Shown: piece after piece, positions 6,585 to 13,973 of the stretch
Numbering within the stretch: the first letter of the stretch is position 1
Layout: every line of letters starts with the position of its first letter
NCBI GenBank assembly: GCA_045541975.1
Contig: JAZQKB010000027.1
Coordinates: 1-50,137, forward strand
From: SIG452 sp045541975
Lineage (GTDB): Bacteria; Bacillota; Clostridia; UMGS1840
Length of the DNA stretch: 50,137 bases
Direction of reading: 5' to 3'
Program-made: the position numbers and the translations under genes
Notes under the pieces: model-generated
The model's input: only the letters and a program-made list of their open reading frames with translations
What the model was told of the DNA's origin: nothing
Databases searched by the model: none

Positions 6585-8015
6585 TTAGTATGCTTTACCC
6601 CAGTAGAGCATTTTCTTAGCAGGTTTTCCGCAGCATACACATTTGTCGGAAATTTCTTCCTGCTCAAAGGGGATACAACGGCTGGTAACGGTGGTTTCTT
6701 CTTTGATTTTTAATTCACATTCTTCGTCGCCGCACCACATTGCTTTGATAAAGCCGGGTTTGTTCTGTGCAATGTCTTTTAATTCGTCAAAGTCTCTTGC
6801 AACAGAAGTGGTTTCTTCTCTGTGTTTTAATGCTTTCTGGAAAAGAGCATCCTGAATGGTAGCAAGCATTTCTTTTACTTCTGCGGCAATGTTATCCAAA
6901 GATACCACTTTCTTTTCTCTGGTGTCACGGCGAACTAAAACTGCCTGATTGTTTTCAATATCCTTAGGACCTAATTCAATTCTTAAGGGTACACCTTTCA
7001 TTTCGTATTCCGCAAATTTCCATCCGGGTGACTTGTCGCTATCATCAATTTTCACGGTGAAGTCGGAGAGCATTTCTTTTACTTCACGGCATTTATCCAA
7101 AACACCTTCCTTATGCTGAGCAATGGGGATTAATGCAACCTGAATGGGTGCAATGTTGGGAGGCAGAACCAGACCGGAATCGTCACCGTGTACCATAATG
7201 ATTGCACCGATTAAACGGGTGGAAACACCCCAGGAGGTCTGATGAACATTCGTTAACTTGTTGTCTTTGCCGGTAAATTCAATGCCGAATGCTTTTGCAA
7301 AACCGTCACCAAAGTTATGGGAGGTACCGCTCTGCAGAGCTTTACCGTCATGCATTAAGCTTTCGATGGTGTAGGTTGCAACTGCACCTGCAAACTTTTC
7401 TTTATCGGTTTTCTGACCTTTTACCACGGGGATTGCTAAGTATTTTTCACAGAAATCAGCATACACATTCAGCATACGGATGGTTTCTTCCTGAGCTTCT
7501 TCTGCGGTAGCATGAGCGGTGTGACCTTCCTGCCATAAAAATTCGCAGGAACGAAGGAATGGACGGGTGGTTTTTTCCCATCTTACCACGGAGCACCACT
7601 GATTATATAATTTGGGTAAATCTCTGTAGGATTCAATAATATTGGCATAGTGATCGCAGAATAAGGTTTCGCTGGTAGGACGCACACAAAGGCGTTCTGT
7701 GAGTTTTTCGTTACCGCCGTGAGTTACCCAGGCAACTTCGGGAGCAAAGCCTTCTACATGGTCTTTTTCCTTATTTAAAAGGCTTTCCGGAATGAACATG
7801 GGCATATACACATTTTCATGTCCGGTTTCTTTGAATTTCTGATTCAATACCTTCTGAATGTTTTCCCAAATGGCATAGCCGTAGGGACGGATAATCATGC
7901 AGCCTCTTACAGAGGAGTAATCAATTAAGTCAGCTTTTTTAACGATGTCGGTATACCATTTTGCAAAATCCACATCCATGGATGTGATTTCGGTTACTAA
8001 TTTTTTGTCTTGCAT
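6585..8015 (-). CDS. proS: Prolyl-tRNA synthetase (ProS type 3, archaeal/eukaryote-like)
   Basis: A 476-residue class II synthetase that charges tRNA-Pro. It begins with the short form typical of type 3 ProRS (DFAKWYTDIVKKADL), followed by motif 1, motif 2 (VRWEKTTRPFLRSCEFLWQE, ~155-175) and motif 3 (GSGL-like region). The C-terminal anticodon and zinc-like region carries CGDEEC and CVCCGKPAKKMLYWGKAY, ending in Tyr as is usual for the family. It lacks the editing insertion of the long bacterial ProRS. It lies between a prolyl isomerase gene (17 bases upstream) and a small membrane protein, in one apparent operon. Confidence 0.95.
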   Translation of the reverse strand: MQDKKLVTEITSMDVDFAKWYTDIVKKADLIDYSSVRGCMIIRPYGYAIWENIQKVLNQKFKETGHENVYMPMFIPESLLNKEKDHVEGFAPEVAWVTHGGNEKLTERLCVRPTSETLFCDHYANIIESYRDLPKLYNQWCSVVRWEKTTRPFLRSCEFLWQEGHTAHATAEEAQEETIRMLNVYADFCEKYLAIPVVKGQKTDKEKFAGAVATYTIESLMHDGKALQSGTSHNFGDGFAKAFGIEFTGKDNKLTNVHQTSWGVSTRLIGAIIMVHGDDSGLVLPPNIAPIQVALIPIAQHKEGVLDKCREVKEMLSDFTVKIDDSDKSPGWKFAEYEMKGVPLRIELGPKDIENNQAVLVRRDTREKKVVSLDNIAAEVKEMLATIQDALFQKALKHREETTSVARDFDELKDIAQNKPGFIKAMWCGDEECELKIKEETTVTSRCIPFEQEEISDKCVCCGKPAKKMLYWGKAY

Positions 8016-8032
8016 GGTTTTCTATTCCTTTC

Positions 8033-9358
8033 TTATTTTGCTGTTTGTTCCAAATAATCACGGTTTAACACGGTGTTGATATTAGCTAAGGTTTGTTCGC
8101 CCTCTTTGATAAATTCTTTTCGAGCAAATTCCTGATGCAACTCGTCTTTTACTTCGGTGTAGGGAACACCGTTTTCATAGTCTGCCACTTTTAAGATAAT
8201 GTGGTATCCATACGGGCTTTCCACGATTTCAGAAATTTCACCTGCTTCTAAAGCAAGGGCACCTTCATAAAATTCGGTTACCATGTCACCTTCTTTGAAG
8301 AGGTATCCGTCAGGATAGGTTTTGGAGCCGGGATCCTGGGAGTATTCTGCCATCAGTTTATCAAAATCTTCGGGATTCTTTTTGAGTTTTGCTAAAATTT
8401 CTTCTGCTTGAGCTTTTGCGTCTTTGTCGTCTTTGGACAGAATCAGAATGTGTTTTGCTTTCATCCATTTGCCGGTGGCATACTGAGAATTTTTAAGCTC
8501 TGCCTGAAGGTCTTCTTCGGTAGAAACATAATGATCGTAGACTTCCTGTTCGGTAATGTTGGATTGATAGAAAATTGCTTTTAAGAGACTTTCTTTCATC
8601 ACTTCAGGATTTTTGATAGCGAGTTGTTCTAACAGGGAATCAACCTTGTTGTCTTCTAAAAATGCTTGAAAGTTATCATCATCGGTCATTTTTTCGGCAA
8701 TGAGGGTGATATATCTGAGGTAAGAAAATTCCTGTTCTGCAGCATTATGAGTCAATTCGTTATTATTCATTAAAAAAGCTAACAGCACTAAAGCATCTTC
8801 ATACTGCTCTTTTGTGAATATTTCGCCATCGTAATAAAATACTTCGTTTTCACCGAAGGAAATAAATTCCGGAGAATAGATTTTCACCACACCGATAGAA
8901 TGATCTTCGTAAATATGACATTTTAACGCCTGATAGAAGAACTGCAACGGAACATAAGTGGTTCCTTTATATAAAAAGTGAGGAGTTTCCATCGCAGCAC
9001 CGTTCACACGGATGGTTAAATCGTCTTTATGTACCATAAAGCTTGCAGCTTTGGGGGACGGGGGAGATTGAAATTCCATTTTATTTAATTTTGGTTCCTG
9101 TGTTTTGGTGGCAGAAAGATCAATACTTCTGTCTTCATTCCAGGTAATTTCGTAGCCGAAGCCTTCACTTACTGCGCGAAGCGGTACATATAAGTTGCCA
9201 TTTACCGCATAGTTATGAGCATCCATATAGGTTCCATTTACACTGATATGGGCATTATCCTGATATACCGTAATTTTTTCTTCTGCTGCAAATGCAGGCA
9301 TAGCGAGTAACAAAGAAAGCAACAGCATCCAGCTAATAATTTGTCTTAGTTTTTTCAT
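8033..9358 (-). CDS. Exported parvulin-type peptidyl-prolyl isomerase with stalk domains
   Basis: 441 residues. An N-terminal signal peptide ends near AFAAEE (~25). Two copper-amine-oxidase-N-like stalk repeats follow (each with a YVPLRAV or YVPLQFF core, ~30-95 and ~105-160), then an alpha-helical SurA/PrsA-like linker (~170-285) and a parvulin domain (KAKHILI, then GYLFKEGDMVTEF and PYGYHIIL, ~295-400). It would act outside the membrane in folding of secreted or wall proteins. It lacks a lipobox, so unlike PrsA it is not an obvious lipoprotein. The ribosome site GGGAGG precedes the ATG. It leads the proS operon. Confidence 0.9.
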   Translation of the reverse strand: MKKLRQIISWMLLLSLLLAMPAFAAEEKITVYQDNAHISVNGTYMDAHNYAVNGNLYVPLRAVSEGFGYEITWNEDRSIDLSATKTQEPKLNKMEFQSPPSPKAASFMVHKDDLTIRVNGAAMETPHFLYKGTTYVPLQFFYQALKCHIYEDHSIGVVKIYSPEFISFGENEVFYYDGEIFTKEQYEDALVLLAFLMNNNELTHNAAEQEFSYLRYITLIAEKMTDDDNFQAFLEDNKVDSLLEQLAIKNPEVMKESLLKAIFYQSNITEQEVYDHYVSTEEDLQAELKNSQYATGKWMKAKHILILSKDDKDAKAQAEEILAKLKKNPEDFDKLMAEYSQDPGSKTYPDGYLFKEGDMVTEFYEGALALEAGEISEIVESPYGYHIILKVADYENGVPYTEVKDELHQEFARKEFIKEGEQTLANINTVLNRDYLEQTAK

Positions 9359-9399
9359 CAGTTTATAGTACCTCCCGAAAAATAGTTTTTAACTTGTGT

Positions 9400-9428
9400 A
9401 TTATAGCAGATTTTTTTATGTTTGTCTA
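9400..9428 (-). promoter_or_regulatory. Promoter of the parvulin-proS operon
   Basis: TAGACA (9423-9428) and TATAAT (9400-9405) on the minus strand, spacer 17. Confidence 0.7.
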
Positions 9429-9464
9429 TAGCATTTTCAAAAGATTTTACAGATTTTTTGCATT

Positions 9465-9490
9465 AAAAAAGCCAAATCCGAAGATTTGGC
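9465..9490 (-). terminator. Terminator of the aldolase gene
   Basis: GCCAAATC (9471-9478), loop CGAA, GATTTGGC (9483-9490), with a T6 tract on the minus strand. Confidence 0.9.
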
Positions 9491-9508
9491 TTTTCTCTTG
9501 ATAGCAAT

Positions 9509-10348
9509 TTACGCTTTTCCGCTGGAACCGAAGAGGATCATTTTTTCTCTTACAATTTCCTGAACAGATTTTTTTGCAACCTGCAGAGCAATTTCAAAGT
9601 TGGTGTTTTCGTTGAATGCGAAGGTGTACGCTCTGTGTGCTGCCATACACATTTCAGTACAGATATTAACTTTTCTGATACCGTTTTTGATGGTGTTTCT
9701 GAAGTCATCATCGCTTAAACCGGAGCCACCGTGTAATACCAACGGTTTTTCTGCAATATCATAAATTTCTTTTAATCTGCCGATATCCAGCTTTGGTTTT
9801 ACTTTATACTGACCGTGAGCAGTACCGATTGCAACAGCCAATGCATCAATGTCTGCACGGCGGATGAAATCGTTTACCTGATTTACTTCGGTATACATTG
9901 CTTCGTGACCGTCATCAGCGCCGCCTTCCGCACCGCCAACATGACCTAATTCTGCTTCCACGCTAACACCTAAAGCATGAGCGATTTTGGAAATTTCTTT
10001 GGTGTTTGCAATGTTTTCTTCATAGGGCAGAGCACTACCGTCATACATAACGGAGGTGAAGCCGCCTTTCATTGCGGTTAAGATTTTTTTGTAGTTGGTG
10101 CCGTGGTCAAAATGCAAGCAAACAGGAACGGTTGCTTCTTTTGCAATTTTATTCATGATGTGGCAAGCATAATCAAAGGGGATAACGGGCAGATGCACTT
10201 CTGCAACCCCTAAGATAATGGGGGAGCGTTCTTCTTCTGCAGCATCAATAATCCCTCTTGCCATTTCTAAGTTCAGCATGTTGAATAAACCAACGCCATA
10301 CTTCTTTTGTTCGGCATCTTTTAAAATTTCTTCTAAAGTTACCAGCAT
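9509..10348 (-). CDS. Class II ketose-bisphosphate aldolase
   Basis: A 279-residue zinc-dependent aldolase (fructose- or tagatose-1,6-bisphosphate type). Metal and substrate motifs are visible: HFDHG (~80-84), the AELGHVGG segment (~133), AIGTAHGQYK (~176) and VLHGGSGLSDDD (~207). The short length matches the GatY/KbaY/FbaA-like group. Monocistronic: own promoter and terminator. The ribosome site TAGGAG is 9-10 bases before the ATG. Family motifs do not decide between fructose and tagatose substrate; with glycogen and pyruvate kinase genes nearby, a glycolytic role is plausible. Confidence 0.88.
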   Translation of the reverse strand: MLVTLEEILKDAEQKKYGVGLFNMLNLEMARGIIDAAEEERSPIILGVAEVHLPVIPFDYACHIMNKIAKEATVPVCLHFDHGTNYKKILTAMKGGFTSVMYDGSALPYEENIANTKEISKIAHALGVSVEAELGHVGGAEGGADDGHEAMYTEVNQVNDFIRRADIDALAVAIGTAHGQYKVKPKLDIGRLKEIYDIAEKPLVLHGGSGLSDDDFRNTIKNGIRKVNICTEMCMAAHRAYTFAFNENTNFEIALQVAKKSVQEIVREKMILFGSSGKA

Positions 10349-10443
10349 TTTTAAAATCTCCTATCTATAATAATGTAAATAATAAACCATAAGATGCCTG
10401 ACTTAAGTTGCCAAAAATCGCCTATTTTTTATTCAGCGGTTTT

Positions 10444-10472
10444 ATTATAGCACATTCGTTTTTAAAATGCAA
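10444..10472 (-). promoter_or_regulatory. Promoter of the aldolase gene
   Basis: TTGCAT (10467-10472) and TATAAT (10444-10449) on the minus strand, spacer 17; leaves a leader of roughly 90 bases. Confidence 0.65.
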
Positions 10473-10475
10473 TAG

Positions 10476-10548
10476 GAAAACCAAAAAAAATCAAAAAATT
10501 CAAAAATAACCAAAATAAAACAAAAACAATCAAAAATAAGCAAAAATG
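10476..10548. repeat. A-tract block upstream of the aldolase promoter
   Basis: Runs of 4-8 A recur roughly every 7-11 bases, separated by tc, ttc, taacc, caatc or taagc. Phased A-tracts bend DNA and can act as UP elements; they lie just upstream of the aldolase -35. No gene here. Confidence 0.5.
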
Positions 10549-10586
10549 AGAATAGCATCTGAATGTTTTCCCGGAAGAGATAAAAT

Positions 10587-10610
10587 GGCTCCCTTTACAC
10601 AAGGGAGGCT
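10587..10610. repeat. Short palindrome resembling a dispersed clostridial repeat
   Basis: CTCCCTT (10589-10595) and AAGGGAG (10601-10607) around TACAC, with outer GG/GC. Similar CTCCCTT-GTGTA-AAGGGAG palindromes recur in gut Clostridia genomes as far as I remember; only one copy is in this window. Confidence 0.4.
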
Positions 10611-10636
10611 TTCTTACAAATAATCAAAAAAAATAC

Positions 10637-10665
10637 TTGTTTTTTTTGGTAATTTGTGTTATAAT
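10637..10665 (+). promoter_or_regulatory. Promoter of the structured RNA and SLOG gene
   Basis: TTGTTT (10637-10642) and TATAAT (10660-10665), spacer 17. The expected start (~10672) coincides with the first base of the closing stem of the RNA below. Confidence 0.75.
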
Positions 10666-10671
10666 ACATAT

Positions 10672-10804
10672 GCTACATTTTTACTCAGTTTTTATAAACA
10701 GAGAAATATTATTTTGCCCAGAGGGTACGCTATGTAAAAAGCGTACGCTCTTGTTTCATCATACTCTGGGCGAATTTGTCTGTGTTATGAAGTAAAAGTG
10801 TAGC
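10672..10804 (+). ncRNA. Unclassified structured RNA, riboswitch-like leader
   Basis: GCTACATTTTTACT (10672-10685) pairs along all 14 bases with AGTAAAAGTGTAGC (10791-10804), allowing one G-U. Inside, a looser helix is possible (ATAAACAGAGAAAT side against ATTTGTCTGTGTTAT side). Then comes an 8-bp GC-rich stem, GCCCAGAG (10716-10723) with CTCTGGGC (10764-10771), enclosing a hairpin GTACGCT (10725-10731) with AGCGTAC (10740-10746) and a 17-base unpaired stretch. An intrinsic terminator and a gene follow. It fits none of the riboswitch consensus motifs I know (TPP, T-box, SAM, purine, c-di-GMP, ZTP, THF). It could also be a 6S-like or stand-alone RNA. Confidence 0.6.
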
Positions 10805-10836
10805 AACTTACAGAAACGGAGTCAGTACGTTTTTTG

Positions 10837-10876
10837 GTGCGTGGCTCTGCTTTCGGGTAGGCTACGCACTTTTTTA
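10837..10876 (+). terminator. Intrinsic terminator between structured RNA and SLOG gene
   Basis: GTGCGT (10837-10842) pairs with ACGCAC (10864-10869), with inner GC/GC and CTGC/GTAG pairs, then TTTTTTA. It lies 17 bases before the ATG of the next gene. The 3' arm GCTACGCAC could alternatively pair with GTGTAGC (10798-10804), the 3' strand of the RNA closing stem. Confidence 0.85.
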
Positions 10877-10892
10877 TTTGGGGTATGACAAA

Positions 10893-11348
10893 ATGAAACG
10901 AGTAACCTTTTGCGGACATCGGGAGTTATCTTTGAAAGAAAAATCTTTTTTAGAGATGCGATTGTATTATGAATTGCAGATGTTGATTAAAAACGGCGCT
11001 CAGGAGTTTTGGTTAGGCGGCTACGGAGCATTTGATTTGCTGGCTGCAAAAGTGGTTAAGCAATTAAAAAAGAAATATCCACATATCCGGTCCGTTTTGG
11101 TGCTTGCATATTTGCATCAGCGGTATGAGGAAGAATTATATGATGAAACCGAATATCCACCTTTGGAAAAAGTTCCAAAATCTCTTGCAATCATAAAAAG
11201 GAATGAATATATGGTAAAACAATCGGATGCCATCGTTTCCTATGTCATATACAGCTTTGGTGGTGCAGCACAAACAGTACAATTTGCTCTGAGAAATCAG
11301 AAAACAGTCATTTGTATGGCGAACGGTAATAAAAAAGGAACCGATTAA
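10893..11348 (+). CDS. SLOG/DUF1273-like (YpsA-type) protein
   Basis: A 151-residue single-domain protein with a Rossmann-like nucleotide-binding pattern: FCGHRE near the N-terminus, GGYGAFDLLAA (~44-54), a YPPLE segment (~92), then KRNEYMVKQSDAIVSYV and SFGGAAQT (~105-130). This matches the small uncharacterised Firmicutes family related to YpsA/DUF1273 in the SLOG superfamily, members of which bind nucleotide-derived ligands. Its function is not known. The ATG at 10893 is preferred over TTG 10878, because GGGG is spaced 9 bases upstream. It is the only gene behind the structured RNA and terminator and may be controlled by them. Confidence 0.75.
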   Translation: MKRVTFCGHRELSLKEKSFLEMRLYYELQMLIKNGAQEFWLGGYGAFDLLAAKVVKQLKKKYPHIRSVLVLAYLHQRYEEELYDETEYPPLEKVPKSLAIIKRNEYMVKQSDAIVSYVIYSFGGAAQTVQFALRNQKTVICMANGNKKGTD

Positions 11349-11365
11349 AAATCGGTTCCTTTTTT
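11331..11365. terminator. Bidirectional terminator overlapping the SLOG stop codon
   Basis: GGAACCGATT and AATCGGTTCC form a perfect stem (flanked by A6 and T6) around AAA. The SLOG TAA (11346-11348) lies at the loop. It also serves the glycogen operon on the minus strand. Confidence 0.9.
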
Positions 11366-11370
11366 ATTGA

Positions 11371-12798
11371 TTATTGATTCAGCAGATTTTCGTAAGTTTC
11401 TTTATAAATCTTAGCGGAGTTTTCCCAGCTAAAGTCGGTATTCATTGCGTTTTTACGGAGTGCTCTCCAATGGGTTTTATCGTGATATAAAGAGAGTGCT
11501 CTCATAATGGCATCATACATATCCCAGGCATTGTAGGATTGGAAGGTGATTCCGTTTCCTTGTTTGGTTTCGGGATTGTAGGGTGCTACGCTGTCTTTTA
11601 AACCGCCCACAGTATGCACAATCGGAATGGTGCCGTACCGCATGGAAATCATCTGCGCCAGTCCGCAGGGCTCTGCGTGAGAGGGCATTAAGAATAAATC
11701 TGCTGCCGAGTAGATTTTGGAAGCCAGTTCTCCGGAGAATTTGATAATACCGCGCACTTTTTCGTGGCAAATCATTTCCCATTCTTTAAAGCACTGTTCA
11801 TATTCGGGGTAACCTGTTCCCAGAATCACCAACTGGATGTCGTGTTTGGTCAACTCACCCATTACTTCGCGAACTAAATCCAGCCCTTTCTGAGGCGTTA
11901 AACGGGTTACCATACCGATTAAAGGTTTCTTGGCATCTACTTCCAAGCCTAACTCTTTTTGCAGAGCGGTTTTATTTAAGGATTTCATGCGGATGGAAGA
12001 ATAATCGTAATGATAGGGAAGTGCCGGGTCTGTTTTAGGATTAAATACTTCGGTATCAATACCGTTAATAATACCTTTTAATTTATACTGACGGGGAATT
12101 AAGATGTTATGCAGTTTGTGAGAGAAGTAGGGATCTAAAATTTCTTTGGCATAGGTTTCGGACACGGTGGTGACTAAGTTTGCCGATTCAATCCCTGCTT
12201 TTAACACGTTTAAGCAACCGTCATACATCATAATTTCACGGTGAGATACATCCAAACCGAACACATTGCCCATAATCAGCGGATCGTACTGTCCCTGAAA
12301 TTCAATGTTGTGAATGGAAAGCACCGTTTTTATAAACATATATTCGGGAATGTTTCTGTAAAAAGCATTCAGATACAGCGGTACCATTGCAGTATGCCAA
12401 TCGTTGGCGTTAATCACATCAGGATAGAACTCCACATGGGGCAGAGCCTCCAGCACTGCTTTGGAGAAGTATGCAAACCGTTCCGCATCGTCAAATTCAC
12501 CGTACACGTTGTCCCGTTTGAAGAACTGTTCGTTATCAATCAGATAGTAGATCACTTTGCCGATTTTTGCCTGAAAAATTCCGCAATGGCACATTCTCCA
12601 GCCTAACGGGATTCCGATTTCGGTAACAAATTCCAGTTTGTCTTTCAGTTCCTGCTTAATCTGGGAATACAGAGGTAAAATAACTCTGGCATCCACGCCA
12701 AGCTCACAAAGAGCCTTGGGCAGACCGCCCATAACATCTCCTAAGCCGCCAACCTTAATAAACGGAGTGGCTTCTGCTGCTGCAAATAAAATTTTCAT
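11371..12798 (-). CDS. glgA: Glycogen synthase (ADP-glucose, GT5)
   Basis: 475 residues, the standard GlgA length. The N-terminal KVGGLGDVMGGLPKAL (~16-31) is the ADP-glucose binding loop (KxGGL). NDWHT (~131) and the C-terminal GTxxK-type region MPSHAEPCGLAQMISMRYGTIPIVHTVGGLKDSV (glycosyltransferase E-x7-E segment, ~380) are present. It extends alpha-1,4-glucan from ADP-glucose. Last gene of glgB-glgC-glgD-glgA; the gap to glgD is 24 bases. Confidence 0.96.
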   Translation of the reverse strand: MKILFAAAEATPFIKVGGLGDVMGGLPKALCELGVDARVILPLYSQIKQELKDKLEFVTEIGIPLGWRMCHCGIFQAKIGKVIYYLIDNEQFFKRDNVYGEFDDAERFAYFSKAVLEALPHVEFYPDVINANDWHTAMVPLYLNAFYRNIPEYMFIKTVLSIHNIEFQGQYDPLIMGNVFGLDVSHREIMMYDGCLNVLKAGIESANLVTTVSETYAKEILDPYFSHKLHNILIPRQYKLKGIINGIDTEVFNPKTDPALPYHYDYSSIRMKSLNKTALQKELGLEVDAKKPLIGMVTRLTPQKGLDLVREVMGELTKHDIQLVILGTGYPEYEQCFKEWEMICHEKVRGIIKFSGELASKIYSAADLFLMPSHAEPCGLAQMISMRYGTIPIVHTVGGLKDSVAPYNPETKQGNGITFQSYNAWDMYDAIMRALSLYHDKTHWRALRKNAMNTDFSWENSAKIYKETYENLLNQ

Positions 12799-12822
12799 AA
12801 GTGTTTGCTACCTTTCGGGAAA

Positions 12823-13932
12823 TTAGATTTTGGTGTTTTTGGAAATGATGAAGGGGAAGGACTCGGAGCCTGTTAAAACCACGCCTTCATTTAATGACAT
12901 ATTCTTGTCTGCAATCACATTGGTAATCTGACAGTTTTCTGCAATTTCAGCATCCTGCATAATGATGGAGTTTTTCACAACAGCACCTTTTTTGATATGC
13001 ACACCACGGAAAATTACGCAGTTTTCCACGGTACCGTCAATTTTACAACCGTCTGCAATCAGACTGTTTTTCACCTTGGAATGAGAGCCGTACATGGTGG
13101 GAACACTGTCTTTAATTTTGGTTAACACATTGGTGCCGGACTGGAAAATTTCACGGCGGATTTCAGGATTTAATAAATCCATATTTGCCTGATAATAATC
13201 GTTGATGTTACGGAGCACCTTGCAGTAGCCTTTTTGTTCCATGGCAAAAATACGGTAGGTGGAATAGTGCTTGGTGATAAAATCACGGTTAAATTCTTCC
13301 CAGCCGTATGTGATGCCGGTGTCAATTAAGTTTAAGAGGAAGCTCTTTTTCATCACATATACTTTTAACACAAAGTTATCCTGTTCGCCATTGGCAATGC
13401 CATGATATAAAGAGCCTGTTACCTGACCGTTTTCGTTCACGGTAATGCCGGTGCTTCCTTCGTATACATCACGTTTTTTGTATAAGCAAACCACATCGGC
13501 ATTGGTGTCTTTATGAAACTGCACCATTGCTTTGAAATCAATGTTACATACGATATTGGTATCCGCCAGAATTGCATAGTCGGGGAGATTGTGTCGAATA
13601 TAGGTTTTGATGCTGTTTAAGGCTTCAAATTTATTTTTGGAGGAGCCGTTTCCCATATTGTTGGCAAAGGGAGTCAGAATTTTTAAGCCGCCGTTTTTAC
13701 GGTCCAAATCCCAATCTTTACCACTGCCCAGATGGTCCACCAAAGAACTGTAGTTATTACGGGTAATGACACCCACATTGGGAACATGAGCTTTTACCAG
13801 AGAGGAGAGCACAAAATCCACCAAACGGTATCTTCCGCCAAAGGGGACAGACGCCAAATTACGGTTTTTGGTCAGCTCGCCGATTCTGTCATAATGAAAG
13901 GTATCTGAAAATAATATGCTAAAAGCATTCAT
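12823..13932 (-). CDS. glgD: GlgD, regulatory-type ADP-glucose pyrophosphorylase subunit
   Basis: 369 residues, the usual GlgD length. A nucleotidyltransferase-like N-terminal domain is present (SVPFGGRYRLVDFVLSS, ~28-44), but the GG(x)GxRL nucleotide loop seen in GlgC is absent; the segment instead reads ELTKNRNLASVPFGG. A left-handed beta-helix follows, with hexapeptide repeats (~270-350). In Firmicutes GlgD forms a hetero-complex with GlgC and modulates its activity. Directly downstream of glgC (41-base gap), each with an AAGGAT-type ribosome site. Confidence 0.94.
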   Translation of the reverse strand: MNAFSILFSDTFHYDRIGELTKNRNLASVPFGGRYRLVDFVLSSLVKAHVPNVGVITRNNYSSLVDHLGSGKDWDLDRKNGGLKILTPFANNMGNGSSKNKFEALNSIKTYIRHNLPDYAILADTNIVCNIDFKAMVQFHKDTNADVVCLYKKRDVYEGSTGITVNENGQVTGSLYHGIANGEQDNFVLKVYVMKKSFLLNLIDTGITYGWEEFNRDFITKHYSTYRIFAMEQKGYCKVLRNINDYYQANMDLLNPEIRREIFQSGTNVLTKIKDSVPTMYGSHSKVKNSLIADGCKIDGTVENCVIFRGVHIKKGAVVKNSIIMQDAEIAENCQITNVIADKNMSLNEGVVLTGSESFPFIISKNTKI

Positions 13933-13973
13933 AATGTATTATCCTTCTTTCTCTGTGTGTTTCGTTGTTCAAT

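Noticed and set aside
10672..10876. Calling the structured RNA a 6S RNA
   Set aside because: Its closed unit is only ~133 bases, shorter than typical 6S RNA, and a gene follows right after the terminator. I could not match conserved 6S bases, so it is left unclassified.
10893..11348. A SLOG-based defence system
   Set aside because: SLOG domains occur in some anti-phage systems, but there is no partner effector nearby and the protein looks like the common single-domain Firmicutes family.
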